Positions 8,471 through 17,074 of a DNA stretch of 64,000 bases are shown here, piece by piece. A program made the translations under genes and the position numbers. The notes beneath the pieces are model-generated. The model was given only the letters and a program-made list of their open reading frames with translations. It made no database searches and had not been told where the DNA came from. This DNA is from Deltaproteobacteria bacterium. Lineage in GTDB: Bacteria > Myxococcota_A > Polyangia > Polyangiales > Ga0077539. Location: positions 62,001 to 126,000 of the forward strand of contig JADJAE010000150.1 in the NCBI GenBank assembly GCA_016704445.1, given 5' to 3'. Within the stretch, counting starts at the first letter, position 1, and each line of letters begins with the position of its first letter.

Positions 8471-9724
8471 ATGCGGGACTTCATCGCCTTCGTGAGGTCA
8501 TCCCTCGGCGCCGTGATGCACGGGAGCAGCGCGTACTACCGCTGGCTCGCCTTCCTCGGCGTGTGGATGCTCCTCGGCTGCGCAGCGGCGGCATGGCAGT
8601 TCGCCAACGGGCTCGGCGTGAGCAACCTCACCGACCAGGTGCCGTGGGGGGTGTACATCGCGAACTTCTCGTTCCTGGTAGGGCTCGCCGCGGCCTCGGT
8701 GCTGGTGGTCATTCCGGCCTACGTCTACCGGGACGCCGCGCTCTACGACGTCAGCATCCTCGGCGAGCTGCTGGCCGTCGCCGCGATGGTGATGTCCCTC
8801 CTCTTCATCGTCGTCGACCTCGGTCACCCGGAGCTGTTCTGGCACCTCCTGCCGATGCTCGGGATCTTGAACTTCCCGCAGTCGATGCTGGCCTGGGACG
8901 TGGTGGTCATCAACGGCTACCTCTTCATCAACGCCTACGTCGTCTCGTACCTGCTCTTCTCCAAGTACTGCGGCCGCGTCCCCAACAAGCGCTGGTACTT
9001 CCCCGTGCTGCTGCTCGGCGTCGTCTGGGCCGTCGGCATCCACACCATCCCGGCCTTCCTCTACGCCAGCCTCGGCGGCCGGCCCTTCTGGCACTCGGCC
9101 GTGCTCGCGCCCCGCTTCCTGGCTTCGGCCTTCGTGTCCGGGCCCTCGCTGCTCATCATCGCCCTCACCGTGGTGCGCGATCAGATGCACTTCCCCGTCC
9201 GCGAGGAGGCCCTGCAGCGACTGCGGCAGATCGTCGGCGTCGCGGCAGTGTTCAACCTCTTCCTCACCGTGTCGGAGATCTTCGTGGAGATCTACCCAGG
9301 CACCTCGCACTCCGCGTCGATGCGCTACATCCTCGTCGGGCTCCACGGGCACAACCTCCTGGTGCCGTACATCTGGACGGGCATCGCGCTCTCCGTCTTC
9401 GCAGCGGTGGTCTTCCTCGCCCGCCCGCTGTATTCGCGCCCGAAGCTGCTCCTCGTGGCCTGCGCCAGCGCCGTCATCGGCGTCTGGATCGAGAAGGGAA
9501 TGGGCCTCGTGATCCCTGGCTTCATCCCGACCTCGCTCGGCGAGATCGTCGAGTACTCGCCGTCCTTCATCGAGTTCTGCGTCTCCGCAGGCATCTGGGC
9601 GATCGGCGCCTTCCTCTACACGCTGATGCTCAAGGTTGCCGTGCCCATCGAGCTCGGCACCCTGCGCCGCCCCGGAGCGCCCAACGAGCGCATCGGCCTC
9701 GACCCGGTGCGAGGCGCAGCGTGA
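8471..9724 (+). CDS. NrfD/PsrC-family membrane quinone oxidoreductase subunit
   Basis: About 417 residues, with eight to ten hydrophobic helices. Family features include QVPWGVYIANF near the start, helix-end acidic residues (VVDLGHPE) and a late ETYPG-like IFVEIYPGTSHS motif. NrfD subunits bind quinol at the periplasmic side and have no redox centre of their own, so electrons pass to the FeS subunit encoded just upstream. I chose ATG 8471 (GTGAGGG upstream); a GTG at 8459, overlapping the previous stop, is possible. The stop overlaps the GTG of the next gene (GTGA). Confidence 0.9.
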   Translation: MRDFIAFVRSSLGAVMHGSSAYYRWLAFLGVWMLLGCAAAAWQFANGLGVSNLTDQVPWGVYIANFSFLVGLAAASVLVVIPAYVYRDAALYDVSILGELLAVAAMVMSLLFIVVDLGHPELFWHLLPMLGILNFPQSMLAWDVVVINGYLFINAYVVSYLLFSKYCGRVPNKRWYFPVLLLGVVWAVGIHTIPAFLYASLGGRPFWHSAVLAPRFLASAFVSGPSLLIIALTVVRDQMHFPVREEALQRLRQIVGVAAVFNLFLTVSEIFVEIYPGTSHSASMRYILVGLHGHNLLVPYIWTGIALSVFAAVVFLARPLYSRPKLLLVACASAVIGVWIEKGMGLVIPGFIPTSLGEIVEYSPSFIEFCVSAGIWAIGAFLYTLMLKVAVPIELGTLRRPGAPNERIGLDPVRGAA

Positions 9725-10323
9725 GCCCCCGCGCCGTCCTCCTCGCCGCCGTCGCCTGCGCGTCGCTCGCGGCCTGTGACCGCCCTCCGCCGCGCCGCCC
9801 CCCGGCGATGCGATCGCAGGCCATGGACCTCTCCGCGGTGCCTCCGACCCCCGTCGCGGGCTCCCTCCGGGGACAGGCCTTCCGCACCGTCGAGGCCTGG
9901 TACCGCGTCGTCCGCATGCCGGGCCGGGAGCGCGTCGACCTCATCTTCTCCGAAGGCCGCGCCGGCCGGCTGTGCGCCGAGTCCACCCCGGAGCTGGCGC
10001 GCCACGTCTGGGTGCGCTTCCCGGGCGTCACCCAGCTCGCGCTCGGAACGCAGCGCATCGACCCCCCCGCGCAGACCCCCTTCTCGGTGCACTACGAGTG
10101 GGCCGAGCACGACAAGTGGGCCGGTCACGGCGGAGGCTCCGCGGCCATCGCCGTCGAGGCGCTCCCGCCGGGGACCATCGTCGGCCGGGCGAAGATCTGC
10201 TTCGGCGACGCCACCCAGAGCTGCGTCGCGGGAGCGTTTCGCGCGCAGGAGTGTCGCAGCGAGCTCGACATCGACGGGCCGCGCTCGGGCATCCGCCAGC
10301 GGGAAGGAGCACCGGCGCCGTGA
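9721..10323 (+). CDS. Lipoprotein of unknown function in the cytochrome cluster
   Basis: 200 residues. The GTG start overlaps the NrfD stop (GTGA) and the TGA stop overlaps the next ATG (TGATG), so it is translationally coupled on both sides. The N-terminus is a lipoprotein signal ending SLAAC. The mature part is Pro-rich at first, then about 130 residues of mixed alpha/beta composition with four more cysteines (RLCAES, KICFGDATQSC, QECRS), which could form disulfides. There is no CXXCH. I do not recognise the family. Its position between the quinone module and the outer-membrane conduit suggests a structural or assembly subunit. Confidence 0.75.
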   Translation: MSPRAVLLAAVACASLAACDRPPPRRPPAMRSQAMDLSAVPPTPVAGSLRGQAFRTVEAWYRVVRMPGRERVDLIFSEGRAGRLCAESTPELARHVWVRFPGVTQLALGTQRIDPPAQTPFSVHYEWAEHDKWAGHGGGSAAIAVEALPPGTIVGRAKICFGDATQSCVAGAFRAQECRSELDIDGPRSGIRQREGAPAP

Positions 10324-11906
10324 TGGCTCGGGGAGCGCGCGCGCTCGCGTGGGCAAGGATCGTCGCCGGCACCGCCGCGCTCTGCTCGGCCTGCGCCGAG
10401 GTGCGCCCGGTCGCCTCGGTCGCGCCCACCTTCGAGCGCGACGTGCGCCCGGCGCTCGAGGCCCGCTGCGGGCAGTGCCACGGCGCGCGTCGCCCCGCTG
10501 CGGGATGGAGCGCCAGCCGCTTCACGGACGTCATCGCGTGCATCCCGGGCTCGACCGACGGAGGCGTCCCCGATGCGGGAGCGTGGCCGTCGCGCCTCGC
10601 CGCCGCCCTCGCCCGCCCCGATCATCAGGGCCTCCTCGACGACGCGCAGCGAGCCCTCATCGCCCGCTGGATCGCCGGTGGAGCGCCCGCCGCCCGAGGC
10701 GCGATGCACCCGCCGGGCTTCTCCGATCCCCGCTCGGCGGACTTCCACGCCCGCGCGCTGCGCAGCCAGCGGTGGGCGCCGATGCTCGACGCCACGCGCG
10801 CCGAGGCCTGCGGCCGCTGTCACGAGGGCTCCCCGACGCGCCCCGCCGGGGTGACGGGCGCGGCCGGCGATGCGCCGTCGTGCACGAGCTGTCACGAGCA
10901 GCCCGGCGGTCCGCTCTCCTGCGGCACCTGTCACGGCGACGGTGAGCGCGCCACGCCGCCGCGCGACCCGTGCCTCTTCCCTGGTACCTCCCCCTCCGCA
11001 GGCGCCCACGAGGCCCACCTCCGGGCAAGCCCGCTGCACGCGAGCCCCTTCACCTGCGAGACCTGCCACCCGTCCCGCACCACCGACTTCACCGGGTCGC
11101 ACGGCGACGGCGTCGTGGACCTCGCCTTCGACGCCGAGCGCGCAGGCGACGGCGGCACCTACGACCCCGCGACGCGCACCTGCACCGTCGGCTGTCACCG
11201 CCAGGGCGGCGCCCGCCCCACCCCGGCCTGGAACGAGCTCGGCCCGATGCGCTGCAACGACTGCCACTCGTCGCCCCCGGCGAATCACCCTCGCGGCGAG
11301 TGCGTCGCCTGCCACGCCGAACCCGACGCCACCGGGTCTGCGCTGCGACCGGGCCCGCTCCACCTCAACGCCCGCGTCGACCTCGGCAACGGCAACGGAA
11401 CCTGCACCGCCTGCCATGGCCGCACCGGCGACACGGAGCCATGGCCCGAGACGGGGAGCCACGCCGCGCACCGCGCTCCCTCCGGTGGGGCCCCGGTGGC
11501 CTGCGCCACCTGTCACACGGTCCCGGCGCGCACGGAGGACCCTTCGCACTTCGAGGCGGCGCCTCGGGCTTCGGTGCGCCTCACCGGGGCCGCAGGCGCG
11601 AGGGGAGCCCGACCGATGTACGACACGACGACGCGCTCCTGCGCGGAGGTGGCCTGCCACGGGGCGGGGCTCGCGGGCACCCGGGCGGATGTTCCGACGT
11701 GGGGAGATCCCTCCGGCGTGGCGAGGCGCTGCGGCCAGTGTCACGGCGTCCCGCCCGCGCCGCCGCACACGCAGAGAACCGACTGCGCCTCGCTGATCTG
11801 TCACGGCGGCGAGGTCGGCCTCACCCCGTCGGGCCCGGTGATCACCGCGGCCGGCCGGGCGCTGCACCAGAACGGCGTCATCGACTACGTGGGGGCCAGA
11901 CCATGA
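10323..11906 (+). CDS. Multihaem cytochrome c with CXXCH, CX3CH and CX4CH sites (Geobacter-type CxxxxCH/CxxCH family)
   Basis: 527 residues. The start codon overlaps the previous stop. A lipoprotein-like signal ends SACAE, followed by FERDVRPALEARCGQCH, a haem-binding opening also seen in Planctomycete-type cytochromes. Ten CXXCH sites are present, plus one CX3CH (CTVGCH) and two CX4CH (CAEVACH, CASLICH). Combined CX4CH/CXXCH repeats are characteristic of outer-membrane-associated Geobacter cytochromes. It lies directly before a beta-barrel porin gene with a 4-base overlap, so I infer that it is the cytochrome of a porin-cytochrome conduit carrying electrons across the outer membrane. Haem attachment at CX4CH is not assured. 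Confidence 0.85.
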   Translation: MARGARALAWARIVAGTAALCSACAEVRPVASVAPTFERDVRPALEARCGQCHGARRPAAGWSASRFTDVIACIPGSTDGGVPDAGAWPSRLAAALARPDHQGLLDDAQRALIARWIAGGAPAARGAMHPPGFSDPRSADFHARALRSQRWAPMLDATRAEACGRCHEGSPTRPAGVTGAAGDAPSCTSCHEQPGGPLSCGTCHGDGERATPPRDPCLFPGTSPSAGAHEAHLRASPLHASPFTCETCHPSRTTDFTGSHGDGVVDLAFDAERAGDGGTYDPATRTCTVGCHRQGGARPTPAWNELGPMRCNDCHSSPPANHPRGECVACHAEPDATGSALRPGPLHLNARVDLGNGNGTCTACHGRTGDTEPWPETGSHAAHRAPSGGAPVACATCHTVPARTEDPSHFEAAPRASVRLTGAAGARGARPMYDTTTRSCAEVACHGAGLAGTRADVPTWGDPSGVARRCGQCHGVPPAPPHTQRTDCASLICHGGEVGLTPSGPVITAAGRALHQNGVIDYVGARP

Positions 11907-13270
11907 GCCCTCGCGCCCGGCGCTTCGCGCTCTCCCTCGCGCTCTCCCTCGGCGTGGCGACGACGCTCGCCCAGGCCCAGACCGCGGGGCAGGAGGACAC
12001 CCCCGCGACGATGAGGGTGCGCTTCGACGTGATCTTCCGCGGGGTCCCCCGGTACGTGCTCAGCGCGCAGGCCAACCCCGTGAGCGCCGACGACCGCTAC
12101 TGGCGCACCATCGCGCTCGCGCCGCTTCAGGAGCGCGTCAACCTCGACGCGAACAACCTCCTCCGCGGCCGCGTGGACGTGCACCTCTCCGCCTGGAACG
12201 CCATCGACCTCACGGCCCCAGGGGCCGTCGACGGTCGCGTCGTGGGCGACATCGCGGTGGGCTGGGCCCGCTACCACCGCGGCCCGTGGAGCGTCTGGGC
12301 GGGGCGACGCTTCGTCGCGTGGGGAGCGCCCGGCGGGCTTCACGTCGACGGCGTCGGGGCCGAGGTCCGGCTGGCCGAGGCGCTGCGGGTCGAGGCCATC
12401 GCGGGTCGACCCGTGACCCCCGTGTACGGCGGCCTGCTGGGCGGACGCCCTGGCTTCGATGGCGCCACCGGCGCGGGCGGCTTGCGCATCGGGTGGTCTC
12501 ACCCGGGCGCGCTGTCGGCCTCGGTGTCCTACCTCGAGCAGTGGGCCGCGGGCATCCCCGCGAGGCGCGTGGCCGAGGCGTCCTTCGTGGCCAACCCGCT
12601 GCGCTGGCTCGACCTGCGCGGCAGCGTGTCGTGGGACCTCCTCGGGCTCGGACTGATGCAGGCCGACCTCGACGCCTCGGCCTGGCTGGGCCGCACCGTG
12701 GAGCTCGATGTCGGCTACGGGCACCTCGACCCGGCGCTGCTCATCCCGCGGTGGTCGATCCTGAGCGTGTTCGTCACGCGCACCTTCGACGAGGCCAGGG
12801 CGCGCCTCTCGTGGCGCATCGTCCCTGCGCTTCAGGTCGGCGCCGAGGGCGCGGCGATCCACTACGACGTCGCGGGCGTCGAGGCCTCCAAGGCAGGGCC
12901 CGCCTGGGGCGGCCGCGCGGAGGTGTTCGCCCGGCTGAGCAGCCGCGACCGCCGCGAGAGCCTCGTCGCCATCGCGAGCCGCCGCGACGACGGCGTGCAG
13001 CGCATGACCCTGATGCGCCTCGCGGGATCGTTCCCCCTGGTGCGCGAGGTCTTCGGCGCCATCGAAGGGGCGGTCGCGCTCGACAACGATGATTTCTCCG
13101 CGCCGCGCACGTCATGGTACGGGCGCGTCTCCATGGAGGGCCCCATCGCAGTCGGCTGGCGCCTCGGAGGATCGGTCGACGCCGTGCGCTCTCCCATCGC
13201 CACCAGCGAGCTGCGCGGGATGCTCCACCTCACCGCCCGCTACGACCGTCAGACGGGAGCCTCGCGATGA
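11903..13270 (+). CDS. Outer-membrane beta-barrel porin of a porin-cytochrome conduit
   Basis: 455 residues. A Sec signal peptide ends near AQAQ. The remainder alternates polar and hydrophobic residues with many Gly/Trp/Tyr/Arg, as in a transmembrane barrel, and ends in a strand-like segment (LHLTARYDRQ). It contains no cysteine-haem motifs. The ATGA overlaps with genes on both sides place it between two multihaem lipoprotein cytochromes, the classical MtrAB/OmbB-like arrangement in which a barrel sheaths a cytochrome. I cannot assign it to a named subfamily. The barrel and conduit role rest on composition and context. Confidence 0.75.
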   Translation: MSPRARRFALSLALSLGVATTLAQAQTAGQEDTPATMRVRFDVIFRGVPRYVLSAQANPVSADDRYWRTIALAPLQERVNLDANNLLRGRVDVHLSAWNAIDLTAPGAVDGRVVGDIAVGWARYHRGPWSVWAGRRFVAWGAPGGLHVDGVGAEVRLAEALRVEAIAGRPVTPVYGGLLGGRPGFDGATGAGGLRIGWSHPGALSASVSYLEQWAAGIPARRVAEASFVANPLRWLDLRGSVSWDLLGLGLMQADLDASAWLGRTVELDVGYGHLDPALLIPRWSILSVFVTRTFDEARARLSWRIVPALQVGAEGAAIHYDVAGVEASKAGPAWGGRAEVFARLSSRDRRESLVAIASRRDDGVQRMTLMRLAGSFPLVREVFGAIEGAVALDNDDFSAPRTSWYGRVSMEGPIAVGWRLGGSVDAVRSPIATSELRGMLHLTARYDRQTGASR

Positions 13271-14304
13271 GGCCGCTCCTCCTCGCCGCGCTCTCCTGCG
13301 CCCTGCTCGCCTCGTGCAACCGCCCGACCTCCGTCACGCGCGACCACATCCGCTTCGCGCACGCGCCGCACCTCTCGGCGGGCCTCTCGTGCACCTCCTG
13401 CCACGTCAACCCCACGGCCTCGGGCGACGTCGCGCTCCCCACGGAGCAGCAGTGCCGCTCGTGCCACACCCGCCCCGCGCAGCAGCGCTGCGGGTTCTGC
13501 CACACGGCCCCGGCGGCGCCCCGGCGCTACGCCCGCGTCGACCGCGAGCTGCGCTTCTCCCACGCCCTCCACGGACCTCGCGTCGACGGCAACTGCATGA
13601 CCTGCCACGGCGTCGACGCGGAGACCCGCACGGTGCGCTCCTTCGAGCCGCGCGTCCCCAACATGGACGGCTGCGCCACGCGCTGTCACGGCGGCGACAT
13701 GCGCGCCCTGAACTGCAGCCGCTGCCACTCCTCGCTGCGCCGGTACTCCATCGAGGAGGTCTCGACGGTGCGCCACGGGCCGGGCTTCGCTCGCCACCAC
13801 GGGGCCGAGGCCCGGAGCATGGGGGCGACCTGCACCCAGTGCCACGAGCCCACCTTCTGCGCGCGCTGCCACGTCGCCCTTCCGGGCCTCCCCCTCGCGG
13901 ACCTCGAGCCCATGGCCGTCACCCGGGACTTCGTCCACCGCGGCGACTTCTTCGCTCGCCACCCCGAGGAGTCGCGCTTCAACACCAACACCTGCACCCG
14001 CTGCCACGGGGTGAACTTCTGCGACGGCTGCCACCGCGCCTCCGGCATCGGCGGAGGCGTCGGCCCCGCGAGCACGCACCCGCCCGGCTGGCTCAGCCCC
14101 TCGTCGCCCAACAACCACGCCCGCGAGGCGCGCCGCAACCTGCTCTCGTGCGCCTCGTGCCACGAGTCCGACGCCACGCAGGTGTGCACCCCGTGCCACC
14201 GCGTCGGAGGCGTCGCGCCCAACCCCCACCCGCCAGGCTTCCGCGCGGGCATCGAGCCGCGTCAGCACTCCGTCTGCACCGTCTGCCACGGGGTTTCGCC
14301 GTGA
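13267..14304 (+). CDS. Multihaem c-type cytochrome lipoprotein, 12 CXXCH plus one CX3CH
   Basis: 345 residues. The start overlaps the porin stop (ATGA). The lipobox ends LLASC. Twelve CXXCH sites are spread along the chain, with one CX3CH (CATRCH) in the middle. The spacing is compact (CXXCH about every 25 residues), with extra His residues that can act as distal ligands, as in c3/c7-type and periplasmic wire-like cytochromes. Together with the preceding cytochrome and porin it probably forms the trans-outer-membrane conduit; which cytochrome faces outside is not decidable here. A 22-bp gap and a GGAG site precede the Rieske gene. Confidence 0.85.
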   Translation: MRPLLLAALSCALLASCNRPTSVTRDHIRFAHAPHLSAGLSCTSCHVNPTASGDVALPTEQQCRSCHTRPAQQRCGFCHTAPAAPRRYARVDRELRFSHALHGPRVDGNCMTCHGVDAETRTVRSFEPRVPNMDGCATRCHGGDMRALNCSRCHSSLRRYSIEEVSTVRHGPGFARHHGAEARSMGATCTQCHEPTFCARCHVALPGLPLADLEPMAVTRDFVHRGDFFARHPEESRFNTNTCTRCHGVNFCDGCHRASGIGGGVGPASTHPPGWLSPSSPNNHAREARRNLLSCASCHESDATQVCTPCHRVGGVAPNPHPPGFRAGIEPRQHSVCTVCHGVSP

Positions 14305-14326
14305 GCCCACCGCTGGAGATCGCCCG

Positions 14327-14794
14327 ATGACCGACGACGCCAGGACCGTTCCTGCCCCCGACGCGACGCCCATGGCGCGGCGCACGCTGCTCGACCTCGC
14401 CGTGGGCGCGACGGCCAGCGGCGTCGGGCTGCTCGTGCTGCTCCCGGCGGTGCGCTTCGCCACGCCCCCCGCCCAGCCCACCCCCGGGGCCCGCGGCTCG
14501 GTCGTCGGGCGTCGCGAGGAGTTCGGCGAGAACACCGCCAGGGTCGTGAGCCTCGACGGCGAGCCGGTGCTGGTCCTCGCGCTCCCGGGCGGAGACTTCA
14601 GGGCCTTCGTGGCGCGCTGCACGCACCTGGGCTGCGTCGTCTCCTACAACCCCGCCCGAGAGCAGATCGAGTGCCCCTGCCACGGCGGACGCTTCGGCTG
14701 CGACGGCCGGGTGCTCGCCGGGCCGCCCCCATCGGCGCTGAGAGAACTCCCCGTCGTGGTGCGCCGCGACGAGGTCATGGTGGTGCGAGGCTGA
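14327..14794 (+). CDS. Rieske [2Fe-2S] protein
   Basis: 155 residues. An N-terminal RR-containing anchor helix (about 18-45) fits the Tat-inserted signal anchors of Rieske proteins. Cluster-binding motifs CTHLGC and CPCHGG are intact, the two Cys in each also allowing the usual disulfide, and are followed by a GPPP loop. In bc-type complexes this subunit takes the first electron from quinol at the Qo site. The stop overlaps the start of the cytochrome b gene (TGATG), so the two form a pair. Confidence 0.93.
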   Translation: MTDDARTVPAPDATPMARRTLLDLAVGATASGVGLLVLLPAVRFATPPAQPTPGARGSVVGRREEFGENTARVVSLDGEPVLVLALPGGDFRAFVARCTHLGCVVSYNPAREQIECPCHGGRFGCDGRVLAGPPPSALRELPVVVRRDEVMVVRG

Positions 14795-15819
14795 TGATGG
14801 AACCTCCCGACGAAGCTGCCGATCCGACGCCGATTCGCGCGCTGCTCCGGCGGCTCGCGGGCGTGCACGTCTCCCGCGGCGACGGCCTGACCTTCGTGCT
14901 GCTGGCCGCCGTGGCCATGCTGCTGATGGCCGTCGAGGCGGTCACCGGCGTGCTGCTGGCGCTCTACTACCGACCCACCACCGCCGACGCGAACGACTCG
15001 GTGCGCTTCGTCGTCACCGAGGTCGAGTACGGCGGCCTCGTGCGCTCGCTGCACTACTGGGGCGCGCAGTCGCTGATCGCGGTGCTCGGCGCCACCGTCG
15101 CCTGGGCCGCCCTCCGCCGCGCCTACCGCGCCCCCCACGCGCTCGCCTGGATCAGCGGCGTCGCCCTCGCGGTGCTCGCCGTGGCGGAGGCCTTCACCGG
15201 CTCGCTGCTCCCGTGGAGCCATCGCAGCGTCGTCGACGCGCAGCTCTCGTCCTCGCTCGCCGCGCAGCTCCCGCTCGTCGGTCCGCTCCTCCGGGGCCTG
15301 ATGCTGGGCGGCTCGCAGCCCAACGACCTCTCGCTGGTGCGCATCCTCGGCCTCCACGCGGGCGTGCTGCCGATGCTGGCCTCGATCTGCATCGGCGCGC
15401 TCGCCCTTCACGCCGCCGGGTGCGCGCCCCGCCATCCCTCCGCTGCGAGCCTCTCCCTCTCTCCCCACGCCGCCCTCCGCGCGGCGGCGCTCGCCGCGGT
15501 GGTCGCGATCGCGCTCCTCGCCCTGTCGTCGCTCCTCCCTCCGCACCTGGGAGCCTCCGCGGAGGTGGCGAGGGCCAGCGCCGCGGGGCTGCGGCCGTCG
15601 TGGTACCTGGCCTTCGTCCACCAGATGCTTAGCGCTGCGCCGCCGAGGATGATCGGCCTCCCCAGCGCCCGGGTGCTGGTGACCGCGGTGGCGCTCGGCG
15701 TCGCGGCGCTGGCGCTGTTTCCCCTGTTCGACCGGAGGGCCTCGCGCGCGGGGCAGGTCGCGGTGCTCGTCGCGCTGGCTGCCATCGTGGGAGGGACCAT
15801 CCGTGCGCTTCTCCATTGA
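14794..15819 (+). CDS. Cytochrome b-type subunit lacking the second haem's ligands
   Basis: 341 residues, with N- and C-terminal cytochrome b regions in one chain. Helix A (TG..LALYYRP), the PW loop (GSLLPWSHRSVVDAQL) and a WYLAF segment align with cytochrome b/b6. His87 in helix B and His188 in helix D (LHAGVLP) match the bL haem ligands. The positions expected for bH, +14 from His87 (Thr101) and +14/+15 from His188 (Ala202/Leu203), are not His; the nearest is His206. The Qo motif PEWY reads PSWY (268-271). It therefore looks able to hold only one b haem. It overlaps the nine-haem gene by 17 bases. Confidence 0.85.
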   Translation: MMEPPDEAADPTPIRALLRRLAGVHVSRGDGLTFVLLAAVAMLLMAVEAVTGVLLALYYRPTTADANDSVRFVVTEVEYGGLVRSLHYWGAQSLIAVLGATVAWAALRRAYRAPHALAWISGVALAVLAVAEAFTGSLLPWSHRSVVDAQLSSSLAAQLPLVGPLLRGLMLGGSQPNDLSLVRILGLHAGVLPMLASICIGALALHAAGCAPRHPSAASLSLSPHAALRAAALAAVVAIALLALSSLLPPHLGASAEVARASAAGLRPSWYLAFVHQMLSAAPPRMIGLPSARVLVTAVALGVAALALFPLFDRRASRAGQVAVLVALAAIVGGTIRALLH

Positions 15820-17062
15820 GATAGGGCGCCTCCGCGCCGTGCTGGTCGCGCTGGTCGCCGCGCTCTCCCTCGCCGGGTCGAGCGCCTCCGCCCAGGAGAC
15901 CTGCGTGAGCTGCCACTCCACGCAGCAGGACCTCCGCCTCCGCGACCCCGTCGAGCGCCTGCGAGGGAGCGTCCACGACCTCGCCATGGGCTGCTCCGGG
16001 TGCCACGGCGGCCGAGGCAACGAGCCCACCGTGCAGGCCCACGACGTCAGCGTCGGGTTCGTCGCGAGGCCCGATCCGGCCACGGTGGCCGACCGCTGCG
16101 GCACCTGCCACGCGGACGCCCGCTTCATCCGGCGTCACCGCGACGACCTGCCCACCGATCAGCTCGCGCTCTTCCACGCCGACTCGCACGGCCTCGCCCT
16201 CGCGCAGGGCAACCTCGCGGCCCCGTCGTGCCTCGGATGCCACGGCAGCCACGACGTGCGCGCCCCCAACGACCCCGCGTCGCGCGTCGCTCGCCGGCGC
16301 CAGCACGAGACCTGCGGGGGCTGCCACTCGGACCCGGCGCGCATGGCCGGTACGCGCCTCCCCACCAACCAGGCGGCGCTCTGGGCGGAGAGCGTCCACG
16401 GGCGCGCGGTGCTCGCTCACGGCAGCAGCTCGGCGCCGACCTGCGCGGGCTGCCACGGCGCGCACGGCGAGCACCGCGAGGCGGGCGGGGCGGAGGGTCG
16501 CTGCCGACACTGCCACGAGGCCGAGGCCGAGGCCTTCGACCGCAGCCCGCACGCGTCGGCGTACCGTCGGCTGGGCTTCTCGGGCTGCGTCGCCTGCCAC
16601 GGGAGCCACGACGTGCGAGAGGCCGACGGCGCGCTCGGGACGGCCGGCGGCATGGGCGTCTGCCGACGCTGCCACGGCGAGGGCCGAGACTCCGACGGGG
16701 TCGCGCGGCGCATCGCGGCGGAGGCCGAGCGGGCGCGGCGCGACCTGGGCCAGGCGAGGGCGGCGGTGCAGGCGATGGAGGCCGCCGGGCTGCGGGTGCC
16801 GGCGGTGAAGACGCTGGTGGACGAGGCCGCGCAGGCCGACCTGCGGCTGCGGGTGGCGATGCACGCGCTCGACGAAGGGGTCGCCCGAGAGGCGGCGGCG
16901 GCGGTGAGTCGCCCGGCGCAGCGGGCCAGGGAGCTCGCCCGGCACGCCAGGGAGCGCGACGCCAACGGACGGCGGGCGTGGCTGGTGGCGCTGCCTCCGC
17001 TGGCGATCCTCGCGGCGCTGCTGCTGCTCAAGATTCGTCAGATCGACCGCAAGCGGGGCTGA
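15803..17062 (+). CDS. Nine-haem membrane-anchored c-type cytochrome
   Basis: 419 residues from a GTG at 15803 with GGGAGGGA upstream, inside the end of the cytochrome b gene. A Sec signal ends ASAQ. Nine CXXCH sites (CVSCH to CRRCH) occupy residues about 30-290 and are interleaved with repeated GSHDVR and NQAALW-type segments, suggesting internal duplication. Then comes a charged, Ala/Glu/Arg-rich region likely to form a helical coil, and a C-terminal membrane helix with a basic tail (KIRQIDRKRG). The bulk should be periplasmic and anchored by the C-terminus, well placed to receive electrons from the Rieske/cytochrome b pair. Confidence 0.88.
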   Translation: MRFSIEIGRLRAVLVALVAALSLAGSSASAQETCVSCHSTQQDLRLRDPVERLRGSVHDLAMGCSGCHGGRGNEPTVQAHDVSVGFVARPDPATVADRCGTCHADARFIRRHRDDLPTDQLALFHADSHGLALAQGNLAAPSCLGCHGSHDVRAPNDPASRVARRRQHETCGGCHSDPARMAGTRLPTNQAALWAESVHGRAVLAHGSSSAPTCAGCHGAHGEHREAGGAEGRCRHCHEAEAEAFDRSPHASAYRRLGFSGCVACHGSHDVREADGALGTAGGMGVCRRCHGEGRDSDGVARRIAAEAERARRDLGQARAAVQAMEAAGLRVPAVKTLVDEAAQADLRLRVAMHALDEGVAREAAAAVSRPAQRARELARHARERDANGRRAWLVALPPLAILAALLLLKIRQIDRKRG

Positions 17063-17074
17063 GAGGATCGACGC

